Part shown: positions 26,550 through 37,212 of the stretch, piece after piece
Numbering within the stretch: position 1 is the first letter of the stretch
Layout of the letters: the number at the start of each line of letters is the position of its first letter
Source: Nocardioides houyundeii
GTDB lineage: Bacteria; Actinomycetota; Actinomycetes; Propionibacteriales; Nocardioidaceae
Reading direction: 5' to 3'
DNA length: 64,000 nt
NCBI RefSeq assembly: GCF_002865585.1
Contig: NZ_CP025581.1
Span: 930,001 to 994,000, forward strand
The notes under the pieces: generated by a model
Databases searched by the model: none
What the model saw: only the letters and a program-made list of their open reading frames with translations
Told to the model about the DNA's origin: nothing
Translations under genes and position numbers: made by a program

Positions 26550-27978
26550 CCCGGGCTCCGGTGCCCCCAGGCGCCTGAGCCAGCAGCCGGGACTTCTGCA
26601 CCTTGCCCATCTCGTTGCGGGGCAGGCTGGTGGCGAAGCGGACCTCGTGCGGACGCTTGTGCGCCGACAGCTCGGCCGCCACGTGCTCGACCAGCCGCTG
26701 GGCCAGGTCTGGCTCCGGGTCGCGCTCGGCCGCGTCCCGCGGCACGACGTGGGCCACGATCCGCTGGCCCAGGTCGGGGTCGGGCTCCCCGACGACCGCG
26801 CACTCGGCCACGTCCGGATGGCCCAGCAGGGTCGACTCGATCTCGCCGGCGCCGATCCGGTAGCCGGCCGACTTGATCAGGTCCACCGACTCCCGGCCGA
26901 CGATCCGGTGCCGGCCGTGGGCGTCGAGGACCGCGACGTCGCCGGTGCGGAACCAGCCGTCGGGAGTCCAGGCCTCGGCGGTGGCCTCGGGCCGGTTGAG
27001 GTAACCGTCGAACAGCGTCGCCCCCCGCACCTCCAGGCGACCCACGGACTCGCCGTCGTGCGGCACCGGCTCCCCGGACTCGGTGCGCAGCCGGGTCTCC
27101 ACACCGGCCACCGGCACCCCGACCCAGCCTGCCCGCCTGGTCCCGTCGGCACGGGTGGCCACGGTGATCAGCGTCTCGCTCATCCCGTAGCGCTCGGCCA
27201 CCTCGTGGCCGGTGAGCTCGCGCAGCCGGTCGAAGACCGGCACCGGGAGCCCCGCGCTGCCGGAGACGAGCAGCCGGGCCGGGCGCAGTGCCGCCGCGTC
27301 CTCGGGAGACGCAGCGATCCGCGACCAGACCGTGGGCACCGCGAAGTACATGCTGGCTGCCGCCGAGGCGTAGGCCTGCGGCGTGCCCCGTCCCACGTGC
27401 ACCAGCCCGCCACCCACCCGCAGCGGCCCCAGCACCCCCAGGATGAGCCCGTGCACGTGGAACAGCGGCAGCCCGTGGGCCAGCACGTCGTCCGAGGTCC
27501 AGGCCCAGGCCTCGGCCAGCGCGTCCAGGCCGGCGGCGACGGCTCGGCGGGACAGCAGCACGCCCTTGGGCAGCCCGGTGGTGCCGGAGGTGTACAGGAC
27601 GAACGCCGTCCGCTCCGGCGGCACCTCGACCGGGGAGTACGTGGTCCGCCCGGCCAGGTCGACCGGCAGCCGGGGCACGCTGCTGCCGGGCGGAGCAGGG
27701 CCCAGCCACGCCTGGGGTGCGGAGTCGCTCAGCACGTGCGCCAGCTCCGCGTGGCCGGAGTCCGGCGGCACGGGCACCACCTCGACGCCGGCCAGCAGGG
27801 CGCCGACCACCGCGACCACGGTCTCCATGGTCGGCGTGGCCAGCACCGCGACCCGGCTGGTCCCGGCCAGGTCGGTGGCCACCCGGGCGGCGGCGCCGAG
27901 CAGCTCGGGATGGGTCAGCGTGGTGCCGGCGACAGTGACCGGGTGGCGTCCGTGGCCCTGGATGAGTCCGGTGAGCAT
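26524..27978 (-). CDS. Acyl-CoA synthetase (MatB-like, ANL superfamily)
   Basis: A 484-residue adenylate-forming enzyme. It has the P-loop YTSGTTGLPKGV near residue 130, AERYGMSETL, the TGD motif in GWFRTGDVA, the hinge GRESVDLIKSAGYRIGAGEIE and the catalytic Lys in NEMGKVQKSRL. The KSAGYRIGAGEIE hinge and short length resemble malonyl-CoA synthetases, but short- or medium-chain acids are possible. It stands alone between the transglycosylase and fumC genes. Its 3' end overlaps the convergent transglycosylase gene. Confidence 0.82.
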   Translation of the reverse strand: MLTGLIQGHGRHPVTVAGTTLTHPELLGAAARVATDLAGTSRVAVLATPTMETVVAVVGALLAGVEVVPVPPDSGHAELAHVLSDSAPQAWLGPAPPGSSVPRLPVDLAGRTTYSPVEVPPERTAFVLYTSGTTGLPKGVLLSRRAVAAGLDALAEAWAWTSDDVLAHGLPLFHVHGLILGVLGPLRVGGGLVHVGRGTPQAYASAAASMYFAVPTVWSRIAASPEDAAALRPARLLVSGSAGLPVPVFDRLRELTGHEVAERYGMSETLITVATRADGTRRAGWVGVPVAGVETRLRTESGEPVPHDGESVGRLEVRGATLFDGYLNRPEATAEAWTPDGWFRTGDVAVLDAHGRHRIVGRESVDLIKSAGYRIGAGEIESTLLGHPDVAECAVVGEPDPDLGQRIVAHVVPRDAAERDPEPDLAQRLVEHVAAELSAHKRPHEVRFATSLPRNEMGKVQKSRLLAQAPGGTGARVSTSPGRP

Positions 27979-28024
27979 GGGTCAATGATCGCCGCCGGCG
28001 TACGGCGCGTCGTCGGGGGCATCC

Positions 28025-29398
28025 TCAGGGGTGGGTCATCGACTCCAGGTCGAGGGCCTCGTCGAGCTGGGCCTCGGTGAGGTCGCCGCGCTCCACGTAG
28101 CCCTGGGCGATCACCGTCTCCCGGATGGTGGCCCCGTCGGCCAGCGCCTTCTTGGCGATCTTCGCCGCAGCCTCGTACCCCAGGTACTTGTTCAACGGGG
28201 TGACCACCGACGGCGAGGACTCGGCGTACCGGCGCATCCGCTCGGCGTCGGCGGTGATGCCGTCCACGCAGCGCTCGGCCAGCAGTCGGCTGGCGGTGCC
28301 GAGGATGCGGATCGACTCCAGCAGGTTGCGGGCGATGACGGGCATCATCACGTTGAGCTCGAAGCTTCCGGAGGCTCCGGCCCAGGCGACGCAAGCGTCG
28401 TTGCCGACGACCTGGGCGCACACCATCAGCGTCGCCTCCGGCAGGACCGGGTTGACCTTGCCCGGCATGATGCTGGAGCCCGGCTGCAGGTCGGGGAGGT
28501 GGATCTCGGCCAGGCCCGTGGTGGGACCGGAGGACATCCAGCGCAGGTCGTTGCAGATCTTGGTCAGGCCCACCGCGTAGGTGCGCAGCACCCCGCTGAG
28601 CTCGACCAGGGAGTCGCGGCTGCCCTGGGCCTCGAAGTGGTTGCGGGCCTCGGTGAACTGCTCGTCGGTCTCCTCGCCCAGGACCTCGATGACGCGGGCG
28701 GCGAAGCCGGGCGGGGTGTTGATGCCGGTCCCGACCGCCGTGCCGCCCAGCGGCAGCTCGCGGACCCGGGGGAGCACCGCCTCCAGGCGCTCCACCGCGT
28801 AGCCGGCGGTCGCGGCGTACCCGCCGAACTCCTGGCCGAGCATCACCGGGGTGGCGTCCATCAGGTGGGTGCGGCCGGACTTCACCAGGCCCGCGAACTC
28901 CTCGGCCTTGGCGCCCAGCGAGGCCTGCAGCACCCGCACCGCCGGGACCAGCTCGCGGGTGACCGCCAGCGTCGCGGCCACGTGGATGGCGGTGGGGAAG
29001 GTGTCGTTGGAGGACTGGCTGGCGTTGACGTGGTCGTTGGGGTGGACGTCGTCCCCGGCGAGTCCGGCCAGCACCTCGTTGACGTTCATGTTGGTGCTGG
29101 TGCCGGACCCGGTCTGGAAGACGTCGATCGGGAAGTGCTCGTCGTGCTTCCCGGCCGCCACTGCCGCGGCGGCACGCTCGATGGCCGCTCCCCGGGCCTC
29201 GGGCAGCACGCCCAGCTCGACGTTGACCCGGGCCGCAGCCTTCTTCACCAGGGCCAGGGCGTGCACCAGGGCCGGCTCGATCGGGGTGCCGCTGATCGGG
29301 AAGTTCTCCACGGCTCGCTGGGTCTGGGCCCGCCACAGGGCGTCGGCGGGCACCCGGACCTCACCCATGGAGTCGTGCTCGATACGGAAGTCGCTCAT
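28025..29398 (-). CDS. fumC: Class II fumarate hydratase
   Basis: A 457-residue iron-independent fumarase of the TCA cycle. The fumarase/aspartase signature [11 protein letters not shown] is near residue 315, with [13 protein letters not shown] and SSNDTFPTA in the substrate pocket and the catalytic HLMDATPV region. FumC is the fumarase kept at this spot in mycobacteria; here a class I enzyme is also present 1.7 kb away. A TACCGT box lies 7 nt before the ATG. Confidence 0.96.
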   Translation of the reverse strand: MSDFRIEHDSMGEVRVPADALWRAQTQRAVENFPISGTPIEPALVHALALVKKAAARVNVELGVLPEARGAAIERAAAAVAAGKHDEHFPIDVFQTGSGTSTNMNVNEVLAGLAGDDVHPNDHVNASQSSNDTFPTAIHVAATLAVTRELVPAVRVLQASLGAKAEEFAGLVKSGRTHLMDATPVMLGQEFGGYAATAGYAVERLEAVLPRVRELPLGGTAVGTGINTPPGFAARVIEVLGEETDEQFTEARNHFEAQGSRDSLVELSGVLRTYAVGLTKICNDLRWMSSGPTTGLAEIHLPDLQPGSSIMPGKVNPVLPEATLMVCAQVVGNDACVAWAGASGSFELNVMMPVIARNLLESIRILGTASRLLAERCVDGITADAERMRRYAESSPSVVTPLNKYLGYEAAAKIAKKALADGATIRETVIAQGYVERGDLTEAQLDEALDLESMTHP

Positions 29399-29405
29399 GC
29401 CAGCG

Positions 29406-29411
29406 ACGGTA
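29406..29411 (-). promoter_or_regulatory. -10-like box for fumC
   Basis: TACCGT on the minus strand, 7 nt before the ATG at 29398. Confidence 0.35.
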
Positions 29412-29452
29412 CCCAGATGCCCTCGGGCTCACCCGTGCCGGCGGTGCCCGGG

Positions 29453-30157
29453 CTAGGCGTGCTGATCGGGCCCGGTCCGGCCGGCGCGGGCGCTGTAGAG
29501 GAAGTACTGCTCCGGCCGGTCCTGGAGCAGCACGTCGTAGCGGATCTCGGCGGCCTCCCCGAAGACCTGCTCGATGTGCTGCAGCAGGACCGGCGCCCGG
29601 GCCGCCGACCAGACCACCAGGACGCCGTCGGGGTTCAGCAGGGCCCGGCAGCGCTGGAGGAACTCCGGCTGGTAGAGCTCGGCGTTGGACTCGTGGACCA
29701 GGTAGCCGGGGCCGTTGTCCACGTCGAGCAGCATCAGGTCGTACGTCGACCGGGCCTCCGCGACGGCCATCGAGATGTCGGCGTTGAGCACCTCCAGACG
29801 GCGGTCAGCGAGCAGGGCCGGTCCGTGCGGGATCGTGCCGTCGCGCATCCAGCCGATCAGCGGCTCGTCGATCTCCACCACCCGGACCCGTTCCACCCGA
29901 GGGTCCGCCAGCACCCGCTGGGCGGTGAAGCCCAGGCCCAGGCCGCCCACGACCACGGCGCGCGGGTCCGGCACCAGGTCCAGCGCCAGCGCGGCCATCT
30001 CGATCTCCGAGCCGGTCTCCAGGGTGTCCATCACGAAGACGCCGTTGGCCCGCAGCTCCAGGACCGCGGGCGCGCCCTCGCGGGAGCGGCGTCGCAGCAC
30101 CAGCTCGCCGCGAGGCGTCTCGGCCCGTGCGACTTCGGAGATCGTCTCGTCTTCCAT
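29453..30157 (-). CDS. Spermidine-synthase-like protein (SpeE superfamily)
   Basis: A 234-residue Rossmann-fold protein with VVVGGLGLGFTAQRVL near residue 72, the acidic VRVVEIDEPLIGW and a DLMLLDVDNGPGYLV block in place of the DxxD aminopropyl-transfer motif. It lacks the N-terminal beta domain of true spermidine synthases. Similar short proteins are common in actinobacteria and may be methyltransferases. The open frame continues upstream, but the ATG at 30157 starts the conserved part. It is divergent from the B12-domain gene and 54 bp upstream of fumC. Confidence 0.75.
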   Translation of the reverse strand: MEDETISEVARAETPRGELVLRRRSREGAPAVLELRANGVFVMDTLETGSEIEMAALALDLVPDPRAVVVGGLGLGFTAQRVLADPRVERVRVVEIDEPLIGWMRDGTIPHGPALLADRRLEVLNADISMAVAEARSTYDLMLLDVDNGPGYLVHESNAELYQPEFLQRCRALLNPDGVLVVWSAARAPVLLQHIEQVFGEAAEIRYDVLLQDRPEQYFLYSARAGRTGPDQHA

Positions 30158-30181
30158 GGCCCCATGGTCGCAGCCGGGCGG

Positions 30182-30189
30182 CGTATACG
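30182..30189. promoter_or_regulatory. Palindromic CGTATACG, possible two-way -10 element
   Basis: The palindrome gives a TATACG hexamer on each strand in the gap between the divergent spermidine-synthase-like and B12-domain genes. Confidence 0.35.
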
Positions 30190-30253
30190 ATCGGGGTCCC
30201 TGAGCAATGGACCTGACGGCGTCCGCCGGGGCCCGACCTGGAGGCGGTGCACG

Positions 30254-31036
30254 ATGACGGAACCTACTCCGGCGCAGCTGTACGACGACGAGGCGCTGCA
30301 GCGCCTCAGGGCGGTGGCCGACATGGTCAGCTCCGGCTGGAGCCCCGGCCAGGCTGCGGTGCGGGTGCACAGCAGGAGCGACGACCCGGCCGGGGTGCCT
30401 GAGCCCCGACCGGCGACCATGGGTGACCCGGAGTCGCTGGCCCGCGTCGCCGTCCACTTCGACGTCCCGGGACTGCACCACGCCATCGAGTCCGGATTCG
30501 CCCTGGGCGAGTTCGAGGACGTCGTCGACGGCTGGCTGATGCCTGCCCTGGCACGTCTCGGTGCGGCCTGGCGCGACGGGCGGGTGAGCGTCGCGGAGGA
30601 GCACTTCGTCAGCGCCAGCGTGCAGCGACACCTCGCGGTGCTCTTCGACCAGACACCCCGTCAGCCCGGCGGGCCGCGGGTGCTGCTGGGTCTGGCTCGC
30701 GGCTCCCGGCACGAGCTCGGGGTGCTCGCCTTCGCCATCGCCCTGCGTCGCACCGGGGTGGACGTGGTCTACCTGGGCGGTGACGTCCCCACCGAGGCGT
30801 GGCTCTCCGCCGTCGGCTCCCGCAGGCCTGCGGCCGTGGTGCTGGCGGTGCCGTCACCCGACGACGTGCTGGCCACCCGGGAGGTCGTGGAGGCGGTCAC
30901 CGGCCACGACCAGGACCTGCCGATCATGGTGGGGGGCAGTCACCAGGACGAGATCGAGCGGGACGTGATCCGGCTCGGCCACGAGATCGCCCCGGCAGCG
31001 CGCCGGATGACCGACGCGCTGCTCGCCAAGATCTGA
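30254..31036 (+). CDS. CarH-like cobalamin-binding domain protein without a full HTH
   Basis: A 260-residue protein. Residues 75-135 form the four-helix cap with the CarH-type W-x9-EH motif (Trp106, Glu116, His117). Residues 140-260 are a B12-binding Rossmann domain with GSRHELG, whose His153 sits where the DxHxxG cobalt ligand is found, followed by VVYLGGDVP and VGGS. The N-terminus (LRAVADMVSSGWSPGQAA) resembles only the end of a MerR-type winged helix, so a complete DNA-binding domain is missing. It may be a light or B12 sensor acting through a partner. GGAGG precedes the ATG. Confidence 0.78.
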   Translation: MTEPTPAQLYDDEALQRLRAVADMVSSGWSPGQAAVRVHSRSDDPAGVPEPRPATMGDPESLARVAVHFDVPGLHHAIESGFALGEFEDVVDGWLMPALARLGAAWRDGRVSVAEEHFVSASVQRHLAVLFDQTPRQPGGPRVLLGLARGSRHELGVLAFAIALRRTGVDVVYLGGDVPTEAWLSAVGSRRPAAVVLAVPSPDDVLATREVVEAVTGHDQDLPIMVGGSHQDEIERDVIRLGHEIAPAARRMTDALLAKI

Positions 31037-31049
31037 CCCTGACCCCGCG

Positions 31050-32762
<1,713 letters not shown>

Positions 32763-32770
32763 GACCGGTG

Positions 32771-32776
32771 AGATTA
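32771..32776 (-). promoter_or_regulatory. -10 box for the class I fumarase gene
   Basis: TAATCT on the minus strand, 8 nt before the GTG at 32762. Confidence 0.45.
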
Positions 32777-32778
32777 CG

Positions 32779-33195
32779 TCACTTGGCAGTGTCGTCCGGC
32801 TCCTGGTCCGCGGCCGCCTTGCGGCGCTGCTCCTCGGCCTGCGCCTCGGCCTGGTCCGCAGCCGCCTTGCGGCGCTGCTCCTCGGCCCGCTCCCGGATCT
32901 TGCGCAGGAACGCCTCGTCGGCCTCCGGGTCGAGGGCGGCCGCTCGCCCCGGGCGGTCGTACTCGGGGAACTGCGGGACCTCCCGCTCGTACGGCGACCG
33001 GCCGGTGCGCACGCCGGCCGGGCGACCCGCGGCGAGCCAGGCGATCGAGCCCACGAACGGGAAGAACAGGATCAGCAGGATCCACCCGATCTTGGGCAGG
33101 TTGCGGACCTCGTCGTCCCGGCTGCTGATCGCCTCGACCAGGCAGTAGATGCCCAGCACCAGCGGCACGAGGTAGAAGATGATGATCCGGCCCAT
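32779..33195 (-). CDS. PLDc_N-type two-helix membrane protein with a repeated coiled tail
   Basis: A 138-residue protein with two N-terminal helices joined by a short loop ([39 protein letters not shown]), the PLDc_N family arrangement. The C-terminal half is charged and helical and contains the segment [11 protein letters not shown] twice, encoded by a near-exact DNA repeat near 32810-32885. Function is unknown; related N-terminal domains anchor cardiolipin synthases but also occur alone. It lies 16 bp upstream of the class I fumarase gene. Confidence 0.78.
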   Translation of the reverse strand: MGRIIIFYLVPLVLGIYCLVEAISSRDDEVRNLPKIGWILLILFFPFVGSIAWLAAGRPAGVRTGRSPYEREVPQFPEYDRPGRAAALDPEADEAFLRKIRERAEEQRRKAAADQAEAQAEEQRRKAAADQEPDDTAK

Positions 33196-33289
33196 GTGTC
33201 CCCCAGCGTGGCGTGCGGTCGCCGCATCGTAGGGCGGCGCGGGGACCGACGTCCGGGCATATCGTGATCCGGCCCGGTGTTGCCCCCGC

Positions 33290-34354
33290 GTGCCCGTCCT
33301 CGACTCCTTGGTGATCGGCGCCGGCCAGGCGGGGCTCTCCACCTCCCACCACCTCCGGCGCCTCGGGATCGACCACGTGGTCCTGGACGCCGACGCCGCC
33401 CCTGGTGGGGCCTGGCAGCACCGGTGGGACTCCTTGACGATGGGCGACGTGCACGGCGTCGCCGACCTGCCCGACGCGCCCGCGCCGGGAGCCGGACCGG
33501 AACCGGCCAACGTGGTGGTGCCGGCCTGGTTCGCCGACTACGAGAGGACCCACGCCCTCCCGGTGCTGCGGCCGGTGCGGGTGGACCGGGTCAGCAGCGA
33601 CGGGGAGCTGCTGGTGGTGGCGGCCGGGGAGAGGCGCTGGACCACGCGCACCCTGGTGAACGCCACGGGGACCTGGGCGCGGCCGTTCGTGCCCCACTAC
33701 CCGGGGGTGGACCGATTCCAGGGGGTCCAGCTGCACACCCGGGACTTCCCGGGGGCTGAGCACTTCCGTGGCAAGCGGGTGCTGGTCGTCGGTGGCGGCG
33801 CCTCGGCGGTGCAGTTCCTCGGCGAGCTGGCGCCGGTGGCCCGGACCACGTGGGTGACCCGGCGCGAGCCGGTGTGGGTGGACGACTTCACCTCCGAGCA
33901 GGGTGTCGCGGCGGTGGCCGCGGTGCAGGAGCGGGTGCGGCGCGGGCTGCCGCCGCTCAGCGTCGTGAGCGTCACCGGGCTGCACCTGCGCCCGCAGGAG
34001 GCGGAGGCGGCCCGGTTGGGTGCCTACGCCCGACGGCCGATGTTCGCCCGCGTGGAGCCGGACGGGGTGCGCTGGGCCGACGGCACCTTCGAGCCCGTCG
34101 AGGTGATCCTGTGGGCCACCGGCTTCCGCCCGGCGGTCGGCCACCTGGCGGGTCTCGGGCTTCGCTCGGCCCACGGGGGGATCCAGCTGGACGGCACCAC
34201 AGCCGTGGCTGATCCCCGGGTCCAGCTCGTGGGCTACGGCCCTTCGGCCAGCACCATCGGCGCCAACCGGGCCGGTCGCGCGGCCGCGGTCGCGGTCCGG
34301 GCGCACCTGCTGTTCCACCAGCGCTCACCGGGCGTACACCGACGCGTAGAGTGA
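33290..34354 (+). CDS. Flavin-containing monooxygenase-like oxidoreductase
   Basis: A 354-residue FAD/NAD(P)H enzyme: FAD-binding VIGAGQAGLSTSHHL at the N-terminus, GGAWQHRWDSL, a second dinucleotide site VLVVGGGASAVQFL near residue 165 and the WATGFRP motif near 280. The pattern resembles putative flavin monooxygenases such as CzcO and some Baeyer-Villiger relatives. The substrate is unknown. It starts with GTG and is followed 70 bp later by the importer operon. Confidence 0.82.
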   Translation: MPVLDSLVIGAGQAGLSTSHHLRRLGIDHVVLDADAAPGGAWQHRWDSLTMGDVHGVADLPDAPAPGAGPEPANVVVPAWFADYERTHALPVLRPVRVDRVSSDGELLVVAAGERRWTTRTLVNATGTWARPFVPHYPGVDRFQGVQLHTRDFPGAEHFRGKRVLVVGGGASAVQFLGELAPVARTTWVTRREPVWVDDFTSEQGVAAVAAVQERVRRGLPPLSVVSVTGLHLRPQEAEAARLGAYARRPMFARVEPDGVRWADGTFEPVEVILWATGFRPAVGHLAGLGLRSAHGGIQLDGTTAVADPRVQLVGYGPSASTIGANRAGRAAAVAVRAHLLFHQRSPGVHRRVE

Positions 34355-34424
34355 TGGGCGTCGAGGCAGTCGAGTCTTCGCACGCTATCTTGCACAAAGA
34401 CCCTGATCCCTGCCTGGAGGTTCT

Positions 34425-35546
34425 GTGAAGATCCGTCGCACGCTCGTCTCGCTCACGGCCATGGCCACGGTGGCCTCGCTGGCCGCCTGCGCCGCACCCG
34501 AGTCCGACAACGGCTCGGGGGGCGGCGACAGCGATGCCGCCAGCGCCACGAGTGCCAAGGACCTGGGTGGTCTCGACGCCCTGGTCGAGGCCGCCGAGGA
34601 AGAGGGCGAGCTCAACGTCATCGCCCTCCCGCCCGACTGGGCCAACTACGGCGAGGTGATCTCCACCTTCGAGGACAAGTACGACATCAAGGTCAACTCC
34701 GACCAGCCCACCGCGGCCAGCCAGGAGGAGATCAACGCCGCCAAGGAGCTCAAGGGCACCAAGCGCGCTCCCGACGTGTTCGACCTCGGGCAGTCCGTCG
34801 CGCTGGCCAACACCGACATGTTCGCGCCCTACCAGGTCGAGACCTGGGACACCATCCCCGAGGAGTTCAAGGCTCCCGACGGCGAGTGGGTCAACGACTA
34901 CGGCGGCTACATGGCGATCGGCTACGACTCCGCCGTCGTCCCCGACGTCACCGAGGTCGCGGACCTGCTCAAGCCCGAGTTCAAGGGCAAGGTCGCGCTC
35001 AACGGCGACCCGACCCAGGCCGGCGCGGCGTTCAGCGGCGTGATGATGGCCGCGATCGCCCAGGGCGGCTCGCCGGACGACATCGCCCCCGGGGTGGACT
35101 TCTTCGCCGACCTCAAGAAGGCCGGCAACTTCCTCACCGTCGACCCCGACTCGACCACCATCGAGCAGGGCACCACCCCGGTCGTCATCGACTGGGACTA
35201 CCTCGGTGCCGCGGCTGCTGCCAACGTCGACACCTGGAAGACCGTCGTGCCCTCCGAGGCCGTGGTCGCGGGCTACTACTACCAGGCGATCAACGCCGAC
35301 GCCCCGCACCCGGCCGCGGCGCGGCTGTGGCAGGAGTTCCTCTACAGCGACGAGGGCCAGAACCTGTGGCTCAAGGGCGGTGCCCGACCGGTGCGCGGCG
35401 AGGCCATGGCCGAGGCCGGCACCATCGACGCCAAGCTCTGGGACGCCCTGCCGGAGGTCACCGGTGACCCGGTGATCCCGAGCAACGAGCAGACCGAGAC
35501 CGCGGGCGCCTACCTGGCCAAGAACTGGTCGAAGGCGATCCGCTGA
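34425..35546 (+). CDS. ABC importer solute-binding lipoprotein (PotD/AfuA type)
   Basis: A 373-residue binding lipoprotein with a GTG start and GGAGG upstream. The signal peptide ends in the lipobox LAAC (Cys near residue 24), followed by a Gly/Ser/Asp-rich linker. The mature fold is a type II binding protein (GELNVIALPPDWANYGEVI, FDLGQSVALAN, GYMAIGYDS). These families bind polyamines, ferric iron, phosphonates or thiamine-like compounds, and I cannot choose between them from sequence. It heads a four-gene operon directly upstream of the thiamine riboswitch. Confidence 0.85.
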   Translation: MKIRRTLVSLTAMATVASLAACAAPESDNGSGGGDSDAASATSAKDLGGLDALVEAAEEEGELNVIALPPDWANYGEVISTFEDKYDIKVNSDQPTAASQEEINAAKELKGTKRAPDVFDLGQSVALANTDMFAPYQVETWDTIPEEFKAPDGEWVNDYGGYMAIGYDSAVVPDVTEVADLLKPEFKGKVALNGDPTQAGAAFSGVMMAAIAQGGSPDDIAPGVDFFADLKKAGNFLTVDPDSTTIEQGTTPVVIDWDYLGAAAAANVDTWKTVVPSEAVVAGYYYQAINADAPHPAAARLWQEFLYSDEGQNLWLKGGARPVRGEAMAEAGTIDAKLWDALPEVTGDPVIPSNEQTETAGAYLAKNWSKAIR

Positions 35547-35548
35547 CG

Positions 35549-36427
35549 ATGTCCGATCGAGCAGAGGGAGGGCGGGGCCGTCGGCCAGCCGTCGGCCCCT
35601 TCCTCCCGCTGCTGCCCTTCCTGGGGTTCCTGCTCGTCTTCCTGGTGGTCCCCACGCTCACGGTGGTCGTGGGCGCCTTCCAGGACGAGTCCGGGGCATT
35701 CACCCTGGGCAACCTCGACGCGCTGACCAGCGACGCCGCCCTCACGGCGCTGCGCGGGTCGTTGGTCCTCTCGGGCGCCACCGCGGTGCTCGGGGCGGCG
35801 CTCGGGGCGGTGCTCGCCTTCCTCGTGGTCTCCGTGGGGCCGAGCAGCCTCATCCGTCGCGCCACGCTCTCGGTGAGTGGCGTGCTGGCCCAGTTCGGCG
35901 GCATCACCCTGGCCTTCGCCTGGATCGCGACCATCGGCCCGGTCGGGATCGTGACGAACGCGATGAGCGACTGGTTCAGTGCCGACCTCTACGGCAGCGG
36001 GTGGCTCTTCGGACTCCCCGGCCTCGTCGTCGTCTACACCTACTTCCAGGTCCCGTTGATGGTCATCGTCTTCGCGCCCGCCCTCGACGGGCTGCGGCAG
36101 GAGTGGCGTGAGGCCGCGGTCAACCTCGGAGCCACCCGGGCCCAGTACTGGCGCCACGTCGGGGTCCCCCTGCTGTTCCCCGCGTTCCTCGGCTCCGCGC
36201 TGCTGCTCTTCGCCAACGCCTTCGCCGCCTACGCGACCGCAGCGGTGCTGGTCAGCCAGGGCCAGCCGATCGTGCCGCTGCTGATCCGCCAGGCCATCAC
36301 CAGCGAGGTGCTGCTGGGTCAGGCGAACGTCGGCTTCGCGCTGGCCCTGGAGATGATCGTGGTGGTCTCGGTGGTCATGCTCGCCTACAACCTGCTGCTG
36401 CGACGGACCTCGAGGTGGATGCCGTGA
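35549..36427 (+). CDS. ABC importer permease 1 (PotB-like)
   Basis: A 292-residue permease with about six transmembrane helices and the EAA loop WREAAVNLGATRAQYWRHVGVPLLFP in the second half. It starts 2 bp after the binding-protein gene. With the following permease it forms the heterodimeric channel of a PotBC/AfuB-type importer. Confidence 0.88.
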   Translation: MSDRAEGGRGRRPAVGPFLPLLPFLGFLLVFLVVPTLTVVVGAFQDESGAFTLGNLDALTSDAALTALRGSLVLSGATAVLGAALGAVLAFLVVSVGPSSLIRRATLSVSGVLAQFGGITLAFAWIATIGPVGIVTNAMSDWFSADLYGSGWLFGLPGLVVVYTYFQVPLMVIVFAPALDGLRQEWREAAVNLGATRAQYWRHVGVPLLFPAFLGSALLLFANAFAAYATAAVLVSQGQPIVPLLIRQAITSEVLLGQANVGFALALEMIVVVSVVMLAYNLLLRRTSRWMP

Positions 36428-37212
36428 GGGTCACCGGTGGATTCCGGGTGCTGCGTGCCCTGGCCCTGATCGCCTTCGCGGCGTACTTCTTCGTGCCGAT
36501 GCTGGCGATGTTCGACTTCTCCACCCAGGTGCGGGGCAGCGCCCCGGGTCGCACCTGGGACAACTGGCGCTTCATGGTCAGCGACGAGGACTTCCGCTCC
36601 GCGATCGTCACCTCGCTGCTGCTGGCGTTGTTCACGGTGGTGCTGATGGTGGTGCTGCTCGTGCCCACGATGGTCTGGACCCGGTTGCGGGTGCCACAGG
36701 CGCGCCGGCTCATCGAGTTCCTGTGCCTGCTGCCGCTCACCATCCCGGCCCTGGTCATCGTGGTCGGGTTCAGCAACGTCTTCTCCTGGGTCACCCTCCT
36801 GCTCGGTGACTCCGCGCTGACCCTGACCTTCGCCTACGTGGTGCTGGTGCTGCCGTACGCCTACCGGTCGATCGACGCAGCGCTGTCGGCCATCGACGTC
36901 ACCACCCTGGCTGAGGCGGCGCGCTCCCTGGGCGCGGGCTGGGCCACCGTGATCCTGCGGGTGATCGTGCCCAACATCACCGGTGGGGTCCTCGGCGCCG
37001 CCTTCATCTCGGTGGCCCTGGTGCTGGGAGAGTTCACCTTCGCCTCGCTGCTGCACTTCGACACCATGCCGGTCGCGATGGCCTCCATCTACAAGAGCAA
37101 CGGCCCGGCCGCGATGGCAGGCGCCCTCGCGACCATGGCCCTGACCACGTTCCTGCTGCTGGGGTTCACCTTCCTCAGCCGGAACCGCCACCAGCAAGGA
37201 GCCGGACGATGA
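36424..37212 (+). CDS. ABC importer permease 2 (PotC-like)
   Basis: A 262-residue second permease of the heterodimer, with six helices and the EAA loop TLAEAARSLGAGWATVILRVIVP. The start is taken as GTG at 36424, giving a GTGA overlap with permease 1 and GAGGTGG 5 nt upstream; a GTG at 36415 is also in frame. Confidence 0.86.
   Translation: MRVTGGFRVLRALALIAFAAYFFVPMLAMFDFSTQVRGSAPGRTWDNWRFMVSDEDFRSAIVTSLLLALFTVVLMVVLLVPTMVWTRLRVPQARRLIEFLCLLPLTIPALVIVVGFSNVFSWVTLLLGDSALTLTFAYVVLVLPYAYRSIDAALSAIDVTTLAEAARSLGAGWATVILRVIVPNITGGVLGAAFISVALVLGEFTFASLLHFDTMPVAMASIYKSNGPAAMAGALATMALTTFLLLGFTFLSRNRHQQGAGR

Noticed and set aside
30158..30253. Missing MerR HTH of the B12 protein hidden by a frameshift upstream
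   Set aside because: None of the three frames in this gap reads as a winged helix, and a ribosome site plus ATG sits right before the first recognisable residues.
28031..31036. A 1001-codon open frame running antisense through fumC and the spermidine-synthase-like gene
   Set aside because: Only its last 261 codons match a protein family (the B12-domain gene from 30254). The rest is His/Gly/Gln/Arg-rich shadow sequence of the genes on the other strand, typical of high G+C.
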